Assembly (NCBI GenBank): GCA_022779365.1
Contig: JALFSI010000026.1
Location: forward strand, 14,444 to 78,443
Origin: CAG-170 sp022779365
GTDB taxonomy: Bacteria > Bacillota > Clostridia > Oscillospirales > Oscillospiraceae
Direction of reading: 5' to 3'
DNA: 64,000 nt
Positions 8,456 to 16,670 of this stretch are shown piece after piece. Below the pieces are notes generated by a model, which made no database searches, was not told the origin of the DNA, and saw only the letters and a list, made by a program, of their open reading frames with translations. Position numbers and translations under genes: made by a program. The stretch's first letter is position 1. Every line of letters begins with the position of its first letter.

Positions 8456-9493
8456 ATGAACGTATTCAAAAAACGCGGCGTTGCCGTCACCGTTCTCATT
8501 CTGGCGGTGATCGCCGCCATCCTCATCGGGCAGCTCACAAAGCCGTCGGTCGATGAGACCTACAAGCCGGAGTCCAGCAGCACTGCGCAGAGCTGGGCAA
8601 AGGCGCACGCCGACAGCTACACGCCCTATGTGCAGGACGGTGCCGGGCTGTTCTCCGCCGCCACACTGCAAACGCTGGCGGAGGATAACGCCGCGCTCGA
8701 TTACCAGTACAGCGGCATTCTGGGCGTCGTCACCGTGCCTACGCTGTCAGGCAGCAGCATCAAGGCATATTCCGACAAAATTTGCTACGGCACGGACACC
8801 TACGGCAACGGCGACCTCGTGCTGCTGATCGACGAGGAGTCCGGGCAGTGGTATGTCAGCCCCGGCGACGACATCAGCTATTATCTGAATGACAATCTGG
8901 AGATCATCTTTACGCAGAATCTTGGCGACAGCTTCTGGGACGATCCTGACAGCGCGATCACCACGCTCTTTACGCAGGTGTCCGGCTGGTACGCGAAAAA
9001 CGTCCCCGTCTCCGGGCAGGCGGCGCAGCAGGAACAGGCTTCACAAAAGAGTAGTCGCTCCGGCTGGGGCGGCATCGTTGTGCTGATTCTGGTGCTGTTC
9101 ATCATTTTCGTAATTCTCTCCTTTGTCTTCTCGCTCGTCGCGGGCGTGCGCCGCGTGATCGGCGGCTACGGCTTCTTCGGTCCGTTCTGGGGACCGTGGT
9201 GGGGCGGCTGCTATCACCGCCATCCGCGCTGGTTCGGCGGCTTCCACGGCGCGCCCCCTCCCCCACCGCATCACGGTCCGGGCGGTCCGCGTCCCCCGCG
9301 CAGCGACCCTCCGCGCTATAACGGCGGCGGTCGCAGCGGCTTCGGCGGCGGCAGCCGAGGCGGCTTTGGCGGCGGCGGCAACCGAGGCGGCTTCGGTGGC
9401 GGCGGAAGCCGTGGTGGCTTCAGCGGCGGTGGTGGTCGCGGCGGTTTCGGCGGCGGTGGCAGCCGAGGCGGCTTTGGCGGCGGCAGACGCTGA
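8456..9493 (+). CDS. TPM-domain membrane protein with Gly-rich tail
   Basis: The 345-residue protein has an N-terminal membrane helix (about 8-28) and an extracytoplasmic TPM domain (about 55-185, with YVQDGAGLFS and GDLVLLIDEESGQWYVSPG). A second helix follows at about 205-230. The cytoplasmic tail has an aromatic GFFGPFWGPWWGG patch, a His/Pro stretch and tandem GGFGGGG-S/N-RGG repeats from about 290. The tail is low-complexity and RGG-like, as in YgcG-type TPM proteins. The role is probably envelope repair or quality control with the TelA/XpaC partners; this is inference. Confidence 0.85.
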   Translation: MNVFKKRGVAVTVLILAVIAAILIGQLTKPSVDETYKPESSSTAQSWAKAHADSYTPYVQDGAGLFSAATLQTLAEDNAALDYQYSGILGVVTVPTLSGSSIKAYSDKICYGTDTYGNGDLVLLIDEESGQWYVSPGDDISYYLNDNLEIIFTQNLGDSFWDDPDSAITTLFTQVSGWYAKNVPVSGQAAQQEQASQKSSRSGWGGIVVLILVLFIIFVILSFVFSLVAGVRRVIGGYGFFGPFWGPWWGGCYHRHPRWFGGFHGAPPPPPHHGPGGPRPPRSDPPRYNGGGRSGFGGGSRGGFGGGGNRGGFGGGGSRGGFSGGGGRGGFGGGGSRGGFGGGRR

Positions 9494-9512
9494 GATTGCA
9501 ACATAATAAGCA

Positions 9513-9550
9513 AAATGTCCCCGGTTTCCGTTTGGAAACCGGGGACATTT
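9513..9550 (+). terminator. Terminator of the XpaC-TelA-TPM operon
   Basis: A perfect 17-bp stem containing GTCCCCGGTTTCC with a four-base loop, starting 20 bases after the TPM stop. The stem ends in A/T on both sides, so it may act in both directions. Confidence 0.88.
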
Positions 9551-9590
9551 ATTTTCAAAAGCCTCGCAGAGTTTTGCGCATTTCAAGGAT

Positions 9591-10466
9591 TCACTTCGGC
9601 TCGCTCAACTCACGTTGCCGCGTGGCGTATTCATATGCGCCCTTAAAGTCCTCGCGCTCGCGGCAGCATTGCTCCATGCTCGCGTACAGCTCCCGCAGCA
9701 GATACCGGCTCGCGCCGCCGGTCTGCTCCGCCTGCTGCAAATACAGCAGTGCATTCTCAAACTGCTCCTTGCGCAGCGCGATGCGCCCGCGCAGCAGCAG
9801 ATACTCCGTCTGCTGCGCCTCCGGCAGCTCGCTGATGGACCATATTTCCTTTTCCGCCGCCTGAATATGCTCCTGCGCCAGATGGTATCGCGCCATCACC
9901 AGATGATAGCGCGCCTCCCCCTGCTGCTGTAAATGCTGCCGCCGGTACGCCTCCGCCTGCGCGTCCGCATCCTGCCGCCGCGCCAGCGCCGCGCGTGCCG
10001 CCAGCTCCAGCGCAGCCGCTTGCAGCGCCGGGTCAGAATACAGTCCCCGCGCGTCGCATTCCGCCGCCTCCTGTGAGAGCGCCAGCGCATCATCAAATTC
10101 CTCGCGCCCCAGATGCTTCCACGCAAGCTGCATCGCCGCGCGCGATAAGATCAGCAGCTCCTCGTCGCCCGCCTGCGCCGAGCCCTCGTGCAAAAGCTCC
10201 CGGCACGCGCGCCATTTGCCCTCGCGCAGCAGCGTCCGCGCACGCACCAGCCGATCCGCCGCACCGTCTCCATCCGCACCGCTGAGCAGCCACCCGGCGT
10301 CTACGTTCAAGACCGCCGCCAGATATTCCAGCGTCCGCATGGACGGCTGCGCCGCGCCGTGCTCGATCTGCGAGAGCATATTGCGCGTGATCTGCTCACC
10401 TGCCAGCTCCTTCTGCGTCAGCCCGCGCGCCAGGCGCGTCTGGCGAATTTTCTGCCCCAAAGTCAT
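9591..10466 (-). CDS. XRE-type HTH regulator with TPR domain
   Basis: Residues 1-60 form a Cro/C1-type helix-turn-helix (GQKIRQTRLARGLTQKELA, ITRNMLSQIEHG). The remaining ~230 residues are helical, Ala/Arg-rich TPR-like repeats, the layout of RRNPP-like peptide-sensing regulators. I start at MTLGQKI (10466) because GGAGG lies six bases upstream and overlaps an alternative ATG four codons earlier. A palindrome covers the transcription start (see 10477-10500), suggesting autoregulation. The total is 291 residues. No cognate peptide gene is evident nearby. Confidence 0.88.
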   Translation of the reverse strand: MTLGQKIRQTRLARGLTQKELAGEQITRNMLSQIEHGAAQPSMRTLEYLAAVLNVDAGWLLSGADGDGAADRLVRARTLLREGKWRACRELLHEGSAQAGDEELLILSRAAMQLAWKHLGREEFDDALALSQEAAECDARGLYSDPALQAAALELAARAALARRQDADAQAEAYRRQHLQQQGEARYHLVMARYHLAQEHIQAAEKEIWSISELPEAQQTEYLLLRGRIALRKEQFENALLYLQQAEQTGGASRYLLRELYASMEQCCREREDFKGAYEYATRQRELSEPK

Positions 10467-10476
10467 GACTGCCTCC

Positions 10477-10500
10477 ATAGGGAAATGTGATTTACCCTAT
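10477..10500. promoter_or_regulatory. Operator palindrome before the HTH-TPR gene
   Basis: An imperfect palindrome, ATAGGGAAAT and ATTTACCCTAT, lies just downstream of the minus-strand -10 box, where a repressor would block transcription. Confidence 0.55.
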
Positions 10501-10527
10501 TGTAGCACAAATTTCCCCACTTGTCAC
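10499..10527 (-). promoter_or_regulatory. Sigma-A promoter of the HTH-TPR gene
   Basis: On the minus strand GTGACA (10527-10522) and TACAAT (10504-10499) are separated by exactly 17 bases, about 35 bases upstream of the start codon. Confidence 0.7.
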
Positions 10528-10533
10528 GCAAAA

Positions 10534-10559
10534 ACCGGCGACAGTTTCCTGCCGCCGGC
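10534..10559 (-). terminator. Terminator of the phosphoribosyltransferase gene
   Basis: On the minus strand a CCGGCGGCAG / CTGTCGCCGG stem (one mismatch) with a GAAA loop is followed by TTTTTG, 16 bases after the stop of the gene at 10576. Confidence 0.85.
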
Positions 10560-10575
10560 TTTGGATATGTACGCT

Positions 10576-11133
10576 TTACGCTTTCACCGTGCCGTCCGGG
10601 TTAAAGACCGGCAGCCCTTCGAGGTAGATGATGTCGTCACGCTGCTGCGCCGCACCCTCGGCGAGTACCGCCATACGCCCGACGACCGTGCCGCCCGCCT
10701 GCTCCACGAGCTGCTCCATCGCGTGCAGCGATTCGCCGGTGGAGATAACGTCGTCCACGATCAGGATCTTCTTGCCGCGAATTTTTTCCGCGTCCTCGCC
10801 GCCCAGATACAGCTCCTGCTCGCGCTGGGTGGTGATGGAGTGGACCTTCACATGGATGGGGTCGGTCAGGTAGACCTTCATGCCCTTGCGCGCCACAAAA
10901 TAGGTGCTCGCGCCGCTCTGACGCGCCATCTCATGGATGAGCGGGATGCTCTTTGCCTCGGCAGTGAGCAGATAGTCATAATCCTTCGGCGCGCGCGCCA
11001 ACAGCTCCTTTGCACAGGCGACGGTGATCTCCGCGTCGCCGAACATAATAAACGCACCGATATAAAGATCATCCGCCACCTTGCACAGCGGAAGCTGCCG
11101 TGTGAGTCCTGCGATCTTCATTTCATGCTTCAT
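10576..11133 (-). CDS. Purine-type phosphoribosyltransferase
   Basis: This 185-residue type I phosphoribosyltransferase carries the PRPP-binding loop ILIVDDVISTGES (about 122-134), a flexible loop segment and a YLLTAEAKSIPLIH region typical of adenine/xanthine PRTases. It probably salvages a purine base with PRPP. The N-terminus (MKHEMKIAGLTRQLPLCKV) is distinctive of a Clostridia subgroup rather than canonical Apt, so I leave the symbol blank. It is monocistronic with its own terminator at 10534-10559. Confidence 0.85.
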   Translation of the reverse strand: MKHEMKIAGLTRQLPLCKVADDLYIGAFIMFGDAEITVACAKELLARAPKDYDYLLTAEAKSIPLIHEMARQSGASTYFVARKGMKVYLTDPIHVKVHSITTQREQELYLGGEDAEKIRGKKILIVDDVISTGESLHAMEQLVEQAGGTVVGRMAVLAEGAAQQRDDIIYLEGLPVFNPDGTVKA

Positions 11134-11227
11134 AGCTATTCTTCTCCCTTTTTGCCGCAGGGCGGCATAGTAATCACATTATAAGAAATCTGTCGCGGCT
11201 TGTCAATCATCTGCCCGATAAAATGGC

Positions 11228-11256
11228 TTGCAAGCGGCGCGCGCAGATGGTATACT
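11228..11256 (+). promoter_or_regulatory. Sigma-A promoter of plsY
   Basis: TTGCAA (11228-11233), 17-base spacer, TATACT (11251-11256). Transcription should begin near 11263, which rules out the far-upstream in-frame start at 11200 for the next gene. Confidence 0.75.
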
Positions 11257-11286
11257 ACTCCTACCGACCGCAAAGGAGTGATCTCT

Positions 11287-11889
11287 CTGCCGCGATATAT
11301 CCTATGCGCCGTTCTGGGCTATTTGCTCGGTTCGTTCAGCGCTTCCATTCTTATTTCCAAATATATTTTCCAACATGACGTGCGAAAAAGCGGCAGCGGC
11401 AACGCCGGCGCTGCAAATACTGCGCGCGTATTCGGCATGGGCGCGGGGCTTCTGACGCTGCTCGGCGATTTTGTCAAGTGCCTGCTCGCCATGCTCATCA
11501 CCCGCGCCATCGCGGGCGAGCTCGGGATGTGCGTGGGCGGCGCTTTGTGTATGCTGGGGCACTGCTTCCCGCTGTATTTTCACTTTCGCGGCGGAAAGGC
11601 GGTGTCCACCGGCGCGGCGGTCGCGCTGATGATCGACTGGCGCGTGCTTGCGATCGCGCTGGCGGTGTATCTGCTGGCGGCGGCGCTGTTCCGCTTTGCC
11701 TCGCTCGCGTCGCTGTGCGCGGCGGCGGCGATCCCGGTATGTGCGTTGGCGCTATCGGTGTCCATGCCCCGGCTCATCCTTGCGATCTTCACGTTCATAC
11801 TCGTCGCCGTGATGCACCGCGGCAACATCGCCCGCCTCATCGCCGGAACTGAGCCGAAATTCTCATTTGGAAAACGTCCAACCAAATAA
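11287..11889 (+). CDS. plsY: Glycerol-3-phosphate acyltransferase PlsY
   Basis: PlsY makes lysophosphatidate from acyl-phosphate and glycerol 3-phosphate in the membrane. The ~200-residue multi-span protein shows LGYLLGSFSASIL, the GSGNAGAANTARV motif, GHCFPLYFHFRGGKAVSTG and MHRGNIARLIAGTEPKF, the three conserved PlsY motifs. The start is uncertain. AAAGGAG (11272-11278) is followed eight bases later by CTG 11287, which fits the family N-terminus. A GTG at 11278 overlaps the SD site. The promoter at 11228-11256 excludes longer versions. A terminator follows at 11898. Confidence 0.9.
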   Translation: MPRYILCAVLGYLLGSFSASILISKYIFQHDVRKSGSGNAGAANTARVFGMGAGLLTLLGDFVKCLLAMLITRAIAGELGMCVGGALCMLGHCFPLYFHFRGGKAVSTGAAVALMIDWRVLAIALAVYLLAAALFRFASLASLCAAAAIPVCALALSVSMPRLILAIFTFILVAVMHRGNIARLIAGTEPKFSFGKRPTK

Positions 11890-11897
11890 TGCGCAAA

Positions 11898-11921
11898 GGG
11901 CGCGGTCATCTGACCGCGCCC
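11898..11921 (+). terminator. plsY terminator
   Basis: GGGCGCGGTCA pairs with TGACCGCGCCC and is followed by TATTTTTT, between convergent plsY and the M18 peptidase gene. Confidence 0.88.
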
Positions 11922-11927
11922 TATTTT

Positions 11928-13241
11928 TTACTGTTGGAATGTCCAACTCCCGTTGTCGGATTGCCGCAGCGTACACGCATAAAGCGCCTGCGCAAGACTG
12001 ACCAGATGTGCCGGATCGTCCGCCCCGGCGGTCTCAAATGCGGAGTGCATCGCAAGCTGCGCCAGCCCCACGTCCGCGCTGTGCAGCGACACCTGCGTGA
12101 GCGCGACGTTGCCGAGCGTCGAGCCGCCCGGAAGGTCGGAGCGGTTAGCGTACACCTGCGTTGGGATGCGCGCATCCCGGCAGACGCTTTCCAGCAGCGC
12201 GGCGGATTCGCCGTCGGTGGTGTAGTGCTGCGCTGCGTTGAATTTCACCACCACGCCGCCGTTCATCACCGGGCAGTTTTCGCCGTCGGAAAACTCCGGG
12301 TGGTTCGGATGCAGCGCGTGCGCGTTGTCAGCCGACAGCAGGAAGCTCGCCGCCACAGCGCGACAGTAGTCTGCATCATCCATACCACGGCTGACGCAGA
12401 TGCGCCGCAGTACATCGCGCAGCAGCGTAGACGCCGCGCCCTGCCGCGTCTGGCTGCCGACCTCCTCGTTGTCAAACAGGCAGCAGACCTGCGCGCTCGC
12501 GCTCTCCGGCGCGGTCAAAAAGCCCTCCAGACACGCGAACGCGCATTCCAGATCATCCAGCCGCGGCGAGCCGATCCACGGCGCGCCCGCGCCGAGATAC
12601 GTCCCCGGCTGGCGGTTGCAGAGCAGCAGATCGTGCCCCAGCACGTCCGCCTCCTCCGCGCCTGCCGCCTCCGCCGCCAGCGCCAACGCGGATACCTCTG
12701 CCCCGCCCGCTGCAAAGATCGGCGGCAGATCGATATTCGCCAGCAGCTTCAAGCCGTCATTCGCGGTGCGGTTCATGTGGATCGCCACATTCGGGATGAC
12801 GATCGGGCACTCCGGCAGCTCCACGAGCCGCTGCGCGATGCCGCCGTCCGGCGTGCGCACCAGCACGCGCCCCGCGATCTCCAGCGGGCGGTCAAACCAG
12901 GTCGAAAACAGCATCCCGCCGTATTTTTCTGTATTCAGCCGTACATAGCTCTTTCCCGGCAGGTGCGGATTCTGCTTGAGCTTGAACGCGGGCGAGTCCG
13001 TATGGCTCGCCGTGATGATAAACCCCGGCAGACCCGTTTTGGGCAGCGTGAAGGCAATGAGCGACGAGCCGCCGCGCGTGGTATAATACCGCCCGCCGGG
13101 CGCAAGCTGCCACGGCTGCGACTCCAAAAGGCGCGTAAAGCCCGCCTCGTCCAGCCTGCGCGCGGCGTTCGCCACGGTAAAATAGCTGCACGGGCTGGCG
13201 GTGATAAAGTCCAGCATCCGATCTGTCAGAACGTTTTTCAT
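11928..13241 (-). CDS. M18 family aminopeptidase
   Basis: A 437-residue dinuclear zinc aminopeptidase (M18, ApeB-like) releasing N-terminal residues, often acidic ones. Visible signatures are ITASHTDSPAF (first metal His, about 78-88), RPLEIAGRV, the LFDNEEVGS block with the catalytic Glu pair (about 275-283), and the late DLPGGSTLGN segment. It starts at ATG 13241 with GGGGG-rich spacing upstream. It is monocistronic and convergent with plsY. The neighbouring divergent gene is another aminopeptidase (M29), so this is a small peptide-catabolism locus. Confidence 0.93.
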   Translation of the reverse strand: MKNVLTDRMLDFITASPCSYFTVANAARRLDEAGFTRLLESQPWQLAPGGRYYTTRGGSSLIAFTLPKTGLPGFIITASHTDSPAFKLKQNPHLPGKSYVRLNTEKYGGMLFSTWFDRPLEIAGRVLVRTPDGGIAQRLVELPECPIVIPNVAIHMNRTANDGLKLLANIDLPPIFAAGGAEVSALALAAEAAGAEEADVLGHDLLLCNRQPGTYLGAGAPWIGSPRLDDLECAFACLEGFLTAPESASAQVCCLFDNEEVGSQTRQGAASTLLRDVLRRICVSRGMDDADYCRAVAASFLLSADNAHALHPNHPEFSDGENCPVMNGGVVVKFNAAQHYTTDGESAALLESVCRDARIPTQVYANRSDLPGGSTLGNVALTQVSLHSADVGLAQLAMHSAFETAGADDPAHLVSLAQALYACTLRQSDNGSWTFQQ

Positions 13242-13362
13242 AAAGCGTCCCCCCTTTCCCGTATCCTATCACACGCGTGGGCGCAAATCAACATTGCGGT
13301 TTTCAAATCCGGCAAAGCGTGGTATGATATGCACAGTGAGAACATACAGGAGGAACGCAATC

Positions 13363-14586
13363 ATGAAAAAAACCGTACTTCGCAAATATGCGCAGCTCAT
13401 CGCGCGCTGCGGCGTGAATGTGCAGAAGGGGCAGGAGGTCTTTATCCAGGCGGACCTCGACCAGCCCGAATTTGTTAAAATGGTCGTCGAAGAGTGCTAC
13501 AAGCTCAAGGCGAAGAAGGTCGTGGTGGATTGGAGCTATCAGCCGCTGCAAAAGACCCACGTCCGCTATCGCAGCCTCGCCACGCTCTCGACGCTGGACG
13601 ATTACGAGGATATGCGCTGGCAGCACTACGTCAAGACCATCCCCTGCCGCATCTACCTGCTCTCGGAAGACCCCGATGGGCTCGCGGGCATCGATCAGGA
13701 GAAGATGGCAAAGTCGCGCCAGAAGCTCTATCCCCTCATCAAGGGCTACCGCGACCAGATCGAAAATAAATACCAGTGGTGCATCGCCGCTGTGCCCGGC
13801 GCGGCGTGGGCAAAAAAGCTCTTCCCGGAGCTGCGCGTCGGGCAGGCGATCGAAAAGCTGTGGCAGGCTATTTTGCAGACCAGCCGCGTGGATGACGATC
13901 CCATCGCCGCGTGGAAGCAGCACAATGAGGACCTGCTCGCACGCTGCAATTACCTCAACAGCCTCGGTATCCGCGAGCTGCACTATACCGCATCCAACGG
14001 CACGGACCTGCGTGTGGGTATGATCCCGGAGGCGGAGTTCAAGGGCGGCGGCGAATACAGCCTGCAAAATATCTATTTTAACCCGAACATCCCGTCTGAG
14101 GAGTGCTTCATTTCCCCCATGCGCGGCAAGGCGGAGGGCGTCGTGTACGCGTCCAAGCCGCTGTCGTATCAGGGGCAGCTCATTGACGGCTTCTGGATCC
14201 GTTTTGAAAACGGCAAAGCGGTGGAGTGGCACGCAGAGCAGAATGAGAGCCTGCTCACCAAGCTCATCACCATGGACGAGGGCAGCGCATACCTCGGTGA
14301 ATGCGCGCTCGTGCCCTACGACTCCCCCATCCAGAACTCCGGGCTGCTGTTCTATAACACCCTGTTCGACGAAAACGCCGCCTGCCACCTCGCGCTCGGC
14401 ATGGGCTTTGCCGACACCATCCGCGGCTACGCCGACAAGACGCTGGAAGAATGCCGCAAGCTCGGTGTCAACGATTCCATGATCCACGAGGACTTCATGA
14501 TCGGCACCGCCGACATGAACATCGAAGCGCTCTGCGAGGATGGCAAGACCGTGCCCATCTTCAAAAACGGCAACTGGGCGTTCTGA
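13363..14586 (+). CDS. M29 family aminopeptidase
   Basis: This 407-residue protein belongs to the thermophilic aminopeptidase M29 family. It has an N-terminal LRKYAQLIARCGVNVQKGQEVFIQ segment, EAEFKGGGEYS with a metal-binding Glu, a GEAVEWHAEQNE-like block, and C-terminal LGMGFADTIRG and MIHEDFMIGT with catalytic His/Asp residues. AGGAGG lies nine bases before ATG 13363. A TATGAT box at 13323-13328 with a weak TTTTCA 17 bases upstream may be the promoter. It diverges from the M18 peptidase gene. Confidence 0.93.
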   Translation: MKKTVLRKYAQLIARCGVNVQKGQEVFIQADLDQPEFVKMVVEECYKLKAKKVVVDWSYQPLQKTHVRYRSLATLSTLDDYEDMRWQHYVKTIPCRIYLLSEDPDGLAGIDQEKMAKSRQKLYPLIKGYRDQIENKYQWCIAAVPGAAWAKKLFPELRVGQAIEKLWQAILQTSRVDDDPIAAWKQHNEDLLARCNYLNSLGIRELHYTASNGTDLRVGMIPEAEFKGGGEYSLQNIYFNPNIPSEECFISPMRGKAEGVVYASKPLSYQGQLIDGFWIRFENGKAVEWHAEQNESLLTKLITMDEGSAYLGECALVPYDSPIQNSGLLFYNTLFDENAACHLALGMGFADTIRGYADKTLEECRKLGVNDSMIHEDFMIGTADMNIEALCEDGKTVPIFKNGNWAF

Positions 14587-14723
14587 GAAATGCACACAGA
14601 GGCTTGCCCCTCCCGTTGTTGTAGGCTGCGAATCGAGCCGTAAGTGCGAGGTTTTACCACGCCCCTACGCAAAAACAGGGGTGCGCAAAAACACCATCTC
14701 ATGGCATTTTCTTCATTTTCCCA

Positions 14724-14752
14724 TTGCCGTGGCGGTGAAATGGTGGTACACT
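14724..14752 (+). promoter_or_regulatory. Sigma-A promoter of the degV gene
   Basis: TTGCCG (14724-14729) and TACACT (14747-14752) with a 17-base spacer, 35 bases before the start codon. Confidence 0.65.
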
Positions 14753-14786
14753 GGGCGAGACCAAATTGTTACTAAAGGAGCACCAT

Positions 14787-15632
14787 ATGGCACGAGTCAA
14801 AATTCTGGCTGACAGCACCTGCGATCTCACCCCGGCGCTGCTGCGGCAATATGACATCACCCTCACTCCGCTGGTCGTTATCAAGGACGGTCAGCAGTTC
14901 CATGACGGCGTGGACATCACGCCCGCCGATATTTTCGCGCACGTTGACGCCGGCGGCAAGCTGTGCAGCACCGCCGCCGTGAGTGAATATGAATACACGC
15001 AGATGTTCGCGCGCTTTGTGCCCGACTACGACACGGTGATCCAGATCACCATTGGCTCAGGCTTCTCCGCCTGCTATCAGAACGCGTGCCTCGCGGCACA
15101 GGCATTCGAGAACGTGATCGTCATCGACTCGGAGAACTTAAGCACCGGGCAGGGGCTGCTCGTCATCGCGGCGGCGCGGCTGGCGGAGCAGGGGCTCACC
15201 GGCGAGGAGATCGCCGCGCAGGTGCGCGCGCTCGTGCCCAAGGTGGAGGCGAGCTTTCTAGTGGAGCGGCTGGACTATCTGTTCAAGGGCGGGCGCTGCT
15301 CCGCCGTTGCCGCGCTGGGCGCGAATATGCTCAAGCTCAAGCCGTGCATTGAGGTCAAAGACGGCAAAATGGGCGTGTGCAAAAAATACCGCGGCACGTC
15401 TGAGCACGCGTTCTCGCAGTATGTGCAGGAGCGGCTGGAGGGACGCGAGGACATCCGCCCGGAGCTGGCGTTCATCACCCACCCCGCCGCGCAGCCGACC
15501 GTGGTGCAGGCGGCAAAGGACGCCGCCGCGAAATACGGCGCGTTCGACGAGGTCATCGAGACGAACGCTGGCTGTACCGTCTCGTGCCACTGCGGACCGC
15601 ACACGCTGGGCATCCTCTTCATTCGCAAATAA
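14787..15632 (+). CDS. DegV-family fatty-acid-binding protein
   Basis: DegV (FakB-type) proteins bind a fatty acid for phosphorylation by FakA. The 281-residue protein has the N-terminal DSTCDL motif, TPLVV, ITIGSGFSACYQNA, a DSENLSTGQGLLV block and the conserved LFKGGRCSAVAALGANML segment. It starts at ATG 14787, six to eight bases after AAAGGAG, not at the upstream 14766. No fakA is present, so the kinase must be encoded elsewhere. It is monocistronic with its own promoter and terminator. Confidence 0.93.
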   Translation: MARVKILADSTCDLTPALLRQYDITLTPLVVIKDGQQFHDGVDITPADIFAHVDAGGKLCSTAAVSEYEYTQMFARFVPDYDTVIQITIGSGFSACYQNACLAAQAFENVIVIDSENLSTGQGLLVIAAARLAEQGLTGEEIAAQVRALVPKVEASFLVERLDYLFKGGRCSAVAALGANMLKLKPCIEVKDGKMGVCKKYRGTSEHAFSQYVQERLEGREDIRPELAFITHPAAQPTVVQAAKDAAAKYGAFDEVIETNAGCTVSCHCGPHTLGILFIRK

Positions 15633-15635
15633 ACG

Positions 15636-15665
15636 CGTGCCCGGATGCACAAGCATCCGGGCACG
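15636..15665. terminator. Terminator between degV and the LysR gene
   Basis: A perfect 13-bp stem (CGTGCCCGGATGC and its complement) with an ACAA loop between convergent genes. Confidence 0.85.
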
Positions 15666-15670
15666 TTCCT

Positions 15671-16543
15671 TTACAGCTCCTGAATAAACTCCAGCACGCA
15701 TTTGCGAAGCTGCCGGATGCTCTCCGGTTGGTCGTCGCGCGGCTGGAGACCCATGCCGAGCTCGCGGCAGGTGCGCGGCGCGATGGGCAGGACCTTGACG
15801 CCCTCCGTGCGCCCGCGGATCATCATCTCCGCCATCATCGTCATACCAAGCCCCTTGCTCACCATGCGGATGACGGTCTCGTCGTCCACGCGGCACGGGC
15901 GAATGACGGGCTTTACGCCGTGCTGCGCAAATGCCGCCAGCACGTCCACATCAAACCGTCCGTAGGGCATGAGAAATTCCCGCCCCGTAAATTCCTCGAT
16001 CGGGAAGCTGTCGCCCGCCGCCGGATAGTCGGGCGGCAGAATGGCATACATCTGATCGTCGCACAGCGGCGTCCAGTCGCACGCAAAGCCGCTCTGCTTC
16101 GCGCCGAAAATGACGTCGGTCTGCCACTTCTCCAGCAGCTCAAACGGTTCGAGCGCGTGGTCCACCATCCGCAGATCGACCACGATGTCCGGGCACACGC
16201 GCCGAAAGCGGTACAGAATTTCCGGCATCCAGTGCATGGCGAGGCTGGCGTAGGCGGCGATGCGGATCGTCTCCGTGCGGTGCGCCGTCACGTCGGCAAT
16301 GCGGTTTTCCAGCCGTGCGTGCGCGCGCAGAAACTCACGGATGGACGGCATGAGCGCCTCGCCCTCGCGTGTAAGCGAGATGCCCCGCCGGTCGCGCTGC
16401 ACCAGCGTCAGCCCGATCTCGCGTTCCAGACTGTCCACCAGATGCGTCAGCCCCGACTGCGTATAGCCCACGACCTCCGACGCCTTCGTAAAGCTGCCGA
16501 GGTCCACTGCTGTCACCAGAATTTCAAGTTTTTTACTGTCCAT
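15671..16543 (-). CDS. LysR-type transcriptional regulator
   Basis: A 290-residue LysR regulator: winged helix at about 1-60 (LGSFTKASEVVGYTQSGLTHLVDSLEREIG) and a periplasmic-binding-like effector domain from about 90. It is divergent from brnQ with 127 bases between the starts, so it probably controls that transporter and itself. A 17-base palindrome, TATGACAGTTTGTCATA, lies at 16575-16591 in the shared region with the spacing expected of a LysR site. The effector is unknown; a branched-chain amino acid is the natural guess. Confidence 0.93.
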   Translation of the reverse strand: MDSKKLEILVTAVDLGSFTKASEVVGYTQSGLTHLVDSLEREIGLTLVQRDRRGISLTREGEALMPSIREFLRAHARLENRIADVTAHRTETIRIAAYASLAMHWMPEILYRFRRVCPDIVVDLRMVDHALEPFELLEKWQTDVIFGAKQSGFACDWTPLCDDQMYAILPPDYPAAGDSFPIEEFTGREFLMPYGRFDVDVLAAFAQHGVKPVIRPCRVDDETVIRMVSKGLGMTMMAEMMIRGRTEGVKVLPIAPRTCRELGMGLQPRDDQPESIRQLRKCVLEFIQEL

Positions 16544-16574
16544 CTTGCCGTTCCTCCGGGTGTTTCGCTCTTTG

Positions 16575-16591
16575 TATGACAGTTTGTCATA
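16575..16591. promoter_or_regulatory. Palindrome, candidate LysR binding site
   Basis: TATGACAGTTTGTCATA is a perfect dyad around GTT in the LysR/brnQ intergenic region, 32 bases from the LysR start. Confidence 0.6.
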
Positions 16592-16605
16592 TATCTATTA
16601 TAATT

Positions 16606-16632
16606 AAGTACTTCCATTTTGCAAGTACTTCC
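16606..16632 (+). promoter_or_regulatory. Paired AAGTACTTCC boxes before brnQ
   Basis: Two direct copies of AAGTACTTCC (16606-16615 and 16623-16632) lie 17 bases apart. Each contains the palindrome AAGTACTT. The second abuts a TAGAAT -10-like box at 16635-16640, so a bound regulator would contact the brnQ promoter. Confidence 0.5.
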
Positions 16633-16670
16633 GCTAGAATAGTGGTCAGAAAGAAAAAGGAGACAAAACC

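Noticed and set aside
11889..13478. 529-codon plus-strand frame
   Set aside because: It is the antisense of the M18 aminopeptidase with Arg/His/Ala-rich shadow composition and no family motif.
14587..14723. Terminator after the M29 peptidase
   Set aside because: Only a weak GCCCCT/AGGGGT stem near 14660-14685 without a T-run; not convincing.
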